A DNA stretch of 11,548 bases, from positions 1 through 11,548 of the forward strand of contig USEQ01000011.1 of assembly GCA_900553655.1 (NCBI GenBank). The letters are read 5' to 3'. The DNA is from an uncultured Slackia sp. (GTDB lineage Bacteria > Actinomycetota > Coriobacteriia > Coriobacteriales > Eggerthellaceae). The translations under genes were made by a program, and so were the position numbers. This document shows, in pieces, positions 6,544 to 11,548 of this stretch. Numbering within the stretch: the first letter of the stretch is position 1; every line of letters starts with the position of its first letter. Under the pieces are notes generated by a model, which was not told where the DNA came from, did not search any database, and worked only from the letters and a program-made list of their open reading frames with translations.

Positions 6544-6975
6544 TTACTGACGGTCCTGAAGATGCTCGATGACTTCCGCGACCGATTGGGCCTCCGCAGA
6601 ACTGCGGCACATGACGAAGATGGAATCATCGCCCGCCAACGTGCCCGCAACGCCTTTGAGCTGCGCGGCATCGAGAGCGACAGCAACGCCGCTTGCAATT
6701 CCGGGAGGAGTCCTTATGACGAGGAAGTTGTTCACGATTTCTATGGTTTCGACCAATTCCCCCACCATACGCTGCAAACGCAGATCCTCGGGCAAGACGT
6801 AGTACCCGTCGCGCGATTTCGCAAGACCCATCCCCGCGATATCGCGCGACACGGTTGCCTGCGTGCAATCGTAGCCTTCAGAACGGAGCTGATCCACAAG
6901 GTCTCTCTGCGTCTTGATATTCCCACGCCTGATGATCTCACGAATCACATCGTGGCGCACTGCTCGCTTTGTCAT
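6544..6975 (-). CDS. argR: Arginine repressor ArgR
   Basis: A 143-aa DNA-binding regulator of the ArgR/AhrC family, close to the usual length of about 150 aa. These proteins form hexamers with L-arginine as co-repressor and control arginine synthesis or breakdown. The N-terminal winged helix spans about residues 3-70: RHDVIREIIRRGNIKTQRDL (7-26), then the recognition region CTQATVSRDI (37-46). The C-terminal oligomerisation and arginine-binding domain spans about 75-143, with PGIASGVAVALD (91-102) and GTLAGDDSIFV (111-121), where the two Asp match the arginine-binding residues of the family. The ATG at 6975 follows GAGGGGG with about 4-nt spacing. No arg biosynthesis gene is in this window, so it acts on distant targets and possibly on its own promoter. 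It is divergent from the glutamate-cysteine ligase gene and ends at its own terminator. Confidence 0.95.
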   Translation of the reverse strand: MTKRAVRHDVIREIIRRGNIKTQRDLVDQLRSEGYDCTQATVSRDIAGMGLAKSRDGYYVLPEDLRLQRMVGELVETIEIVNNFLVIRTPPGIASGVAVALDAAQLKGVAGTLAGDDSIFVMCRSSAEAQSVAEVIEHLQDRQ

Positions 6976-7043
6976 CTTTCCCCCTCGATTTATACAAAGC
7001 AGAAGGCCGAAGCGCCGGCCCCCGTCGCTATTCGAGCACCTAA

Positions 7044-7072
7044 AATACAGTGTTCTGTATCATCTTTGTCTA
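7044..7072 (-). promoter_or_regulatory. Candidate argR promoter
   Basis: On the minus strand TAGACA (7072-7067, five of six matches to TTGACA) and TGTATT (7049-7044, four of six) are separated by 17 nt. The transcript would have a leader of about 60 nt. The perfect inverted repeat at 7045-7060 covers most of the -10 box and part of the spacer, as expected for a repressor site. Confidence 0.45.
7045..7060. promoter_or_regulatory. Operator-like palindrome over the argR -10 region
   Basis: ATACAG (7045-7050) and CTGTAT (7055-7060) are exact reverse complements around TGTT. Its position inside the candidate argR promoter suggests a dimeric regulator binds here. The sequence does not look like a canonical ARG box, so the binding protein is unknown. 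Confidence 0.5.
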
Positions 7073-7197
7073 ATATTCACCTCTGAAGCTCATTTTGTCA
7101 ACGAATCCGAACAAGAATGAATATTCACTGCACCAATTCGTTGCCCTACGGCAATACCGTACCATTTTTTGCAGGAAAAACCGGCAAAATGCCTCAT

Positions 7198-7230
7198 CTG
7201 TTGCATATTGCGTAAAGAACAATGCAACAG
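7198..7230 (+). other. Hairpin or operator upstream of the ligase gene
   Basis: CTGTTGCAT (7198-7206) and ATGCAACAG (7222-7230) form a perfect 9-bp stem around 15 nt. No T run follows, so it is not a simple terminator. It lies about 95 nt before the start codon and could be a leader RNA structure or a regulator site. Confidence 0.5.
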
Positions 7231-7322
7231 AGAGGAAACAAGACCGCGATCTCTTCTTCGCCGCCATCATGCCAAGGCTTTCTTGCGTTACCATACGACC
7301 AAACACGTTGCAAGGAGAAAAC

Positions 7323-8621
7323 ATGCACGATACCGATCTGTTCGCCCTTCAGAACGAAGGCACTGAGCGCAATCTCGCAGAATGCCAGCCTGCCCGAAAA
7401 CGCAACATCGAAGCGCTCGTTTCCTTTTTTCGAGCGGGCTGCAAGCAGAATTCTCGAGACGTCGGCATCGAACTCGAGCATTTTCTGGTGGACGGGACCG
7501 GAGAGCCGCTCTCCTACAGCCAGCCCCATGGCGTCAGAGATATTCTTACGAGCCTCAGCGAACGTTACCCTCAGGTCACGGCACATAATGGGGACATTCT
7601 CGGTGTTGCAAAGCCCGGCATGAACGTCACCATAGAGCCGGCCGCCCAGCTCGAGCTCTCTGCTGGACCGTTTTGCTCGCTCGATACCGCACGGAGAGTT
7701 TTCGACGAATTCGAAGCCGACGTGGCGCGCGAACTCGAGCCCGTATCCGGCAAGTCCCTCGCCATAGGCTACGACCCCGCCTGCCGCGCCGTCGATAAAG
7801 AGCTCATCCCCAAAGCGCGATACGAATTCATGAACGAGTATCTTTCCGCCATTTCACCCTGGGGTCCGCGTATGATGCGCGCAAGTGCTTCCACCCAGGT
7901 TTCCATCGACTACTGCGACGAGCAGAACTGCATAAAGAAAATGCGCGTCGCTTCGGTGCTCGCTCCCCTTTTCGCCCTTGTATGCGATAACGCCGCCGTC
8001 TTCGAAGGCGGTCCACGTCCGCATAAGCTCATGCGCACCGAGGTCTGGAAATACTGCGACCCCGACCGCTGCAACACGCCCCCGCATGTTCTGGACGACG
8101 ATTTCGGATTCGAATCCTATGCGGAATACATCCTCGATACGCCCGCCATCGTGCGCGTCGACGACGCAGGCGAGGCGCACTACGACACGCGCACATTCGG
8201 GGAAATCTACGCGAACACGCCCATGAATCGCGCAAACGTCGAGCACGCCCTCTCCATGGTGTTTCCCGACGTGCGCCTGAAAACATACGTGGAAATTCGC
8301 CCTGCAGACTCCATGCCCACTCCGTATGCAATCGCATATGCTGCGCTTATCAAGGGGCTTTTCTACTGCGACGAATGTCTGGAGGCCTTGTACGCCTCTT
8401 GTAGAAACGTCGCCCTGGAAGACATTTGGCGCGCAAAGGAATCCCTTATGGAGAACGGATACCGCGGAAAGGCCTATGGCAGAAACGTCGACGAGATATG
8501 CGACGAGATGTTCGATCTTGCGCGTCGCGGCCTGAACGCGATTGCGCCGCACGAGAAAGATTACCTGGAGCCCCTTGCCAAGCTCGTTGCCGCGCGCACA
8601 ACGCTGGCCGACCTTTCCTAA
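7323..8621 (+). CDS. Glutamate-cysteine ligase, GCS2 (plant/EgtA-like) family
   Basis: A 432-aa enzyme of the GCS2 glutamate-cysteine ligase family, which joins the gamma-carboxyl of glutamate to cysteine using ATP. This is the first step to glutathione, or in other actinobacteria to ergothioneine (EgtA). Family motifs in order: GIELEHFLVD (residues 48-57, metal/ATP-site glutamates), EPAAQLELSAGP (105-116), RMMRASASTQVSIDY (183-197), RTEVW (238-242) and KTYVEIRPADS (320-330, with the conserved Glu-x-Arg). The length is normal. No gshB or egtBCDE gene is nearby, so the final product is uncertain and may be gamma-glutamylcysteine itself. The start at 7323 follows AAGGAG with 5-nt spacing. It is the only plus-strand gene here, divergent from argR and convergent with pheT. 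A bifunctional GshAB is excluded by the length. Confidence 0.9.
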   Translation: MHDTDLFALQNEGTERNLAECQPARKRNIEALVSFFRAGCKQNSRDVGIELEHFLVDGTGEPLSYSQPHGVRDILTSLSERYPQVTAHNGDILGVAKPGMNVTIEPAAQLELSAGPFCSLDTARRVFDEFEADVARELEPVSGKSLAIGYDPACRAVDKELIPKARYEFMNEYLSAISPWGPRMMRASASTQVSIDYCDEQNCIKKMRVASVLAPLFALVCDNAAVFEGGPRPHKLMRTEVWKYCDPDRCNTPPHVLDDDFGFESYAEYILDTPAIVRVDDAGEAHYDTRTFGEIYANTPMNRANVEHALSMVFPDVRLKTYVEIRPADSMPTPYAIAYAALIKGLFYCDECLEALYASCRNVALEDIWRAKESLMENGYRGKAYGRNVDEICDEMFDLARRGLNAIAPHEKDYLEPLAKLVAARTTLADLS

Positions 8622-8653
8622 ACGCCGCACGTCCCATGGGCGTCGGGGCGTTT
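8620..8653 (+). other. Stem-loop directly after the ligase stop codon
   Basis: AAACGCC (8620-8626) pairs with GGCGTTT (8647-8653), with a further ACG/CGT pairing inside an irregular loop. It begins within the stop codon and ends in three T. It may help termination or stabilise the 3' end, but is much weaker than the hairpin at 8693-8730. Confidence 0.35.
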
Positions 8654-8692
8654 CGCGAACATCGATTTCGCAAAACGGTCCGCTTCATGCAC

Positions 8693-8730
8693 AACGGCCT
8701 CAGGATGCATGTCCTGAGGCCGTTTTCATT
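8693..8730 (+). terminator. Strong rho-independent terminator between convergent genes
   Basis: A 13-bp perfect stem, AACGGCCTCAGGA (8693-8705) with its reverse complement (8712-8724), a 6-nt loop, then TT and CATTT. It terminates the plus-strand ligase gene. On the minus strand the same stem follows pheT by about 50 nt but has no T run after it, so it is less clearly a terminator for pheT. Confidence 0.85.
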
Positions 8731-8780
8731 TGACATCTCGCAATCTGGGCCTGGTCTCTGCCCTGAAATCAAGCCTGCGA

Positions 8781-11213
8781 CTAAGCGCGCTGCTCGGCTC
8801 CCGTAGCGTTCGAGACCTTCTTCACCAAACGGTCGTGGGCCTTGTCCACTTCCTCGCTCGTGAGCGTTCGGTCCGCCGCTCGATACGTCAGCGAATACGC
8901 CATAGACTTCTTGCCTGCTCCGATGCGCTCTTCATCGCGATAGACATCGAACAGTTGCACGCCTTCGAGCAGCTTGCCGCCTGCCGATGTCATGCACTGC
9001 ATGAGCTTCTCGTTGGTGACGGATTCGTCCACCACGAACGCAGCGTCGCGTGCGACTGCGGGGAACTGAGGAACGTCCACGTAATCGCGGGCGGGACGTG
9101 CGGCGCGCTCGAGCACGGTCATATCAAGCTCGAATGCAACAACGGGCGCTGCCGCCTCGAAGGCATCGGCCGCGAGAGGATGGATCTCGCCAACCCAGCC
9201 GACCACGTCACCGCCGGAAAGCATCTGGGCCGCTCGGCCGGGCTGCAGATGCGGAGCCTCTTCGGAAGACAGGGCCTTGAAGCGAACCTTGGGCAGCGCC
9301 AGTTCGCGAGCGATGGACTCAAGCACGCCTTTGCCGTCGAAGAAGTCGAAGGCCACAGGAGCATTGTTCCAGGCTGCAGGGCCCATGGCTCCAGCCAAAA
9401 CGCCGGCAAGCTTACGACGCTCCTTCGGCTGGGCCGCGCCTTCGCGCGCCGAGAACACCGTGCCGATTTCGTAGAGTTGGATATTGCTCACGCCTCGGCT
9501 TTGGTTGTACGCCACGCTGCGCAGCAGTCCGGGAACGATGGTGCGACGCATGCAAGACTGCTCGGCATTCATCGGGTTGATGAGCTCGGCCGCCTCGCCA
9601 AGGCCCTCTTCGTTCATGCGCAGCTTCTCGACATCGTCTGCGGCGGCGAACGAATACGTCATGGTCTCGTTCATGCCGCATGCGGAAAGCGTAGCATGCA
9701 GCTTCGCATCCACGAGCTGCTGCGGAGCGCGCACGCCAAGACGTCCGCGGCCTGCGGGCAGCGTAGACGGAATGCGATCCATACCGTAGAGACGCAAGAC
9801 CTCCTCGTAAAGGTCGATCTCGCGCTCGAGGTCGGGACGGAACGTGGGCGCCACCACGCGCAGCACGCCCTCGCCCTTGTCGGCCACGGCGCAGCCGAGG
9901 CGCTCGAGGCACTCGACGATGAAATCGACGGGAATCGCTTCGCCCATCATCTTCTGGAAACGCTCGATGCGAAATGCCAGCACGCGCTCTTCGGGTGCGC
10001 CCGCGGGCCATTCGTCAACGATGCCGGCACAGACGGTACCGCCGGAAACCTCAGCGATCAGGGCGGCTGCGTAATCGGCGCGCTGATCGACGTTCATGTC
10101 GTCCACACGGCGCTCGTAGCGCAAAGAGGATTCGCTGATCAATCCCAGGTTGCGGCTCGTGCGGCTGGTATGCGCCGGGCTGAATGCGGCGGTTTCCAGC
10201 AAAACGTTCACGGTGGCATCGGTCACTTCGGAATCGAGCCCGCCCATAACGCCCGCCAACGCCACGGCACGCTTCGGCGTGGCGATGACGGTCATGTCGT
10301 CGGTAAGCTCGCGCTCGGCTTCGTCGAGCGTAACGAGTTTTTCGCCATCCCGGGCGGCGCGCACGATGATATGCGCCGCGCCGTCTTCAAGGTCAAGCGT
10401 GTCGAAGTCGAAGGTGTGCAGCGGCTGGCCGAGCTCGAAGAGCACGTAGTTGGTCACGTCAACGATGTTGTTGATGGAACGCTGGCCGATAGCAGTCAGA
10501 CGCTCGACAAGCCAATCAGGGCTCGGGCCCACCTTCACGCCCTTGATCAGGCGCGCGGTATAGCGGGGGCAACGCTCGGCGTCATCGATGGCAACACTGA
10601 CCTGGCCTTCGATGGATTCGTCGGATTCCTCGAGCTGAGCAGCGGGCTCGCACCAATCAAGGCCGTACATAGCGCCCACCTCGCGCGCGAAGCCCACCAT
10701 GGAAAGGCAATCGGGACGGTTCGGCGTGATCTCCAGATCGATAACCGTGTCAGTAAGGCCCAGGTATTCGGCGATCGGCGTGCCCACAGCGGCGTCTTCG
10801 GGAAGAATCCAGATGCCTTCGTGATCGGTGCCAAGACCGAGCTCGCGCTTCGAGCAGCACATGCCGCAGCTAGCAACACCGCGCAGCTTGGATTTCTTGA
10901 TTTTGAAATCGCCGGGAAGCACCGCGCCAACCGTGGCCACGGGGACCTTGATACCCTGAGCGATATTGGGAGCGCCGCACACGATTTGAACGGGCTCTTC
11001 GCCGCCTACATTGACGGTGACCACATGCATGTGATCGCTGTCAGGATGCTCTTCGCACGTTTCCACATAGCCCACGACCACGCCGTCGAAGGTTGCACCG
11101 AGCGTCTCGACGCCTTCGACGCCCGTGCCCGTCAGGTCCAGGCGGTCGCAGAATTCTTTTATATCGGAAGGCACGTCCACATAATCGGACAGCCACTTCA
11201 AAGAAACTTTCAT
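8781..11213 (-). CDS. pheT: Phenylalanyl-tRNA synthetase beta subunit
   Basis: An 810-aa beta chain of the alpha2-beta2 enzyme that charges tRNA-Phe in the cytoplasm. Full length, with all expected parts: the N-terminal MKVSLKWLSDYV; a tRNA-binding OB-fold domain (about 41-150) with HPDSDHMHV (56-64) and VCGAPNIAQG (78-87); the B3/B4 editing region, with ITPNRPDCLS (162-171), the segment from QRSINNIVDV through GQPLHTFD (244-269), and GVMGG (321-325); the B5 domain with FRPDLEREIDLYEEVLRLYG (458-477); the synthetase-like core with SCMRRTIVPGLL (553-564) and YEIGTVF (581-587); and a C-terminal anticodon-binding FDX-ACB domain (about 715-805) starting PQFPAVARD. The start at 11213 follows AAGGG with about 8-nt spacing. 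The frame is open to 11267 but that extension overlaps pheS. It lies 19 nt after pheS in the standard pheST operon. Confidence 0.97.
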   Translation of the reverse strand: MKVSLKWLSDYVDVPSDIKEFCDRLDLTGTGVEGVETLGATFDGVVVGYVETCEEHPDSDHMHVVTVNVGGEEPVQIVCGAPNIAQGIKVPVATVGAVLPGDFKIKKSKLRGVASCGMCCSKRELGLGTDHEGIWILPEDAAVGTPIAEYLGLTDTVIDLEITPNRPDCLSMVGFAREVGAMYGLDWCEPAAQLEESDESIEGQVSVAIDDAERCPRYTARLIKGVKVGPSPDWLVERLTAIGQRSINNIVDVTNYVLFELGQPLHTFDFDTLDLEDGAAHIIVRAARDGEKLVTLDEAERELTDDMTVIATPKRAVALAGVMGGLDSEVTDATVNVLLETAAFSPAHTSRTSRNLGLISESSLRYERRVDDMNVDQRADYAAALIAEVSGGTVCAGIVDEWPAGAPEERVLAFRIERFQKMMGEAIPVDFIVECLERLGCAVADKGEGVLRVVAPTFRPDLEREIDLYEEVLRLYGMDRIPSTLPAGRGRLGVRAPQQLVDAKLHATLSACGMNETMTYSFAAADDVEKLRMNEEGLGEAAELINPMNAEQSCMRRTIVPGLLRSVAYNQSRGVSNIQLYEIGTVFSAREGAAQPKERRKLAGVLAGAMGPAAWNNAPVAFDFFDGKGVLESIARELALPKVRFKALSSEEAPHLQPGRAAQMLSGGDVVGWVGEIHPLAADAFEAAAPVVAFELDMTVLERAARPARDYVDVPQFPAVARDAAFVVDESVTNEKLMQCMTSAGGKLLEGVQLFDVYRDEERIGAGKKSMAYSLTYRAADRTLTSEEVDKAHDRLVKKVSNATGAEQRA

Positions 11214-11232
11214 GCTGTTTTCCCTTCGAAAC

Positions 11233-11548
<316 letters not shown>

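Larger units (their letters stand above)
6976..7322. promoter_or_regulatory. Divergent intergenic region between argR and the ligase gene
   Basis: 347 nt without a convincing gene. The upstream extension of the ligase frame (from 7095) lacks a ribosome binding site and is not counted. It contains a candidate argR promoter with an internal palindrome (7044-7072), two TGAATATT motifs (7072-7079 on the minus strand, 7118-7127 on the plus), a small inverted repeat TACGG/CCGTA (7147-7161), a 9-bp stem (7198-7230) and the strong AAGGAG site before the ligase ATG (7312-7317). I could not place a clear sigma-70-type promoter for the ligase gene. Confidence 0.6.

Noticed and set aside
7095..7322. Extension of the ligase frame by 76 codons upstream
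   Set aside because: The extension has atypical composition (Asn/Gln/Cys-rich), no ribosome binding site, and covers the inverted repeats. The ATG at 7323 has an excellent AAGGAG, and the family N-terminus fits it.

Overview
The window is about 11.5 kb of compact, G+C-rich bacterial chromosome. It contains ordinary core genes and no sign of phage, insertion sequence, CRISPR array or RNA gene. The combination of genes and their protein sequences suggest a high-G+C Gram-positive bacterium, most likely Actinomycetota of the class Coriobacteriia (Eggerthellaceae-like). The pointers are the YgiQ, ThiF/TcdA, GCS2-type ligase and PheS/PheT sequences, and a Ser/Gly-rich membrane protein with a glycine-zipper N-terminus. 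This assignment is inference from family resemblance; no database was searched.

Layout: nine genes are on the minus strand and one (gshA-like) on the plus strand. From right to left on the minus strand: the 3' end of pheS (11548-11233), then pheT (11213-8781) 19 nt downstream. These two form the phenylalanyl-tRNA synthetase operon. It converges on the plus-strand glutamate-cysteine ligase gene (7323-8621), and a strong hairpin terminator (8693-8730) separates them. The ligase gene is divergent from argR (6975-6544) across a 347-nt intergenic region with several inverted repeats. argR ends at a rho-independent terminator (6424-6453). That terminator abuts the -10 element of the next minus-strand gene, a small lipoprotein (6385-5807), which has its own terminator (5731-5771).

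The remaining minus-strand genes lie in series: tcdA-like (ThiF/E1 fold, 5639-4902), the YgiQ-type radical SAM protein (4819-2894), a RelA/SpoT-domain small alarmone synthetase (2725-1907), a 405-aa Ser/Gly-rich membrane protein of unknown function (1831-614), and a TatD-family metal-dependent hydrolase that runs off the left edge (609-1). The alarmone synthetase, membrane protein and TatD genes are closely spaced (75 nt and 4 nt) and may be one transcription unit.

Functionally the region is mostly housekeeping: Phe-tRNA charging, tRNA ct6A modification, arginine-responsive regulation, gamma-glutamylcysteine synthesis and (p)ppGpp-type signalling. I did not find a clearly new multi-gene system. 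The parts that repay attention are the unknown membrane protein, the argR/gshA intergenic region with its inverted repeats, the overlapped terminator and promoter between argR and the lipoprotein gene, and small lineage-type departures in TatD, PheS and YgiQ.
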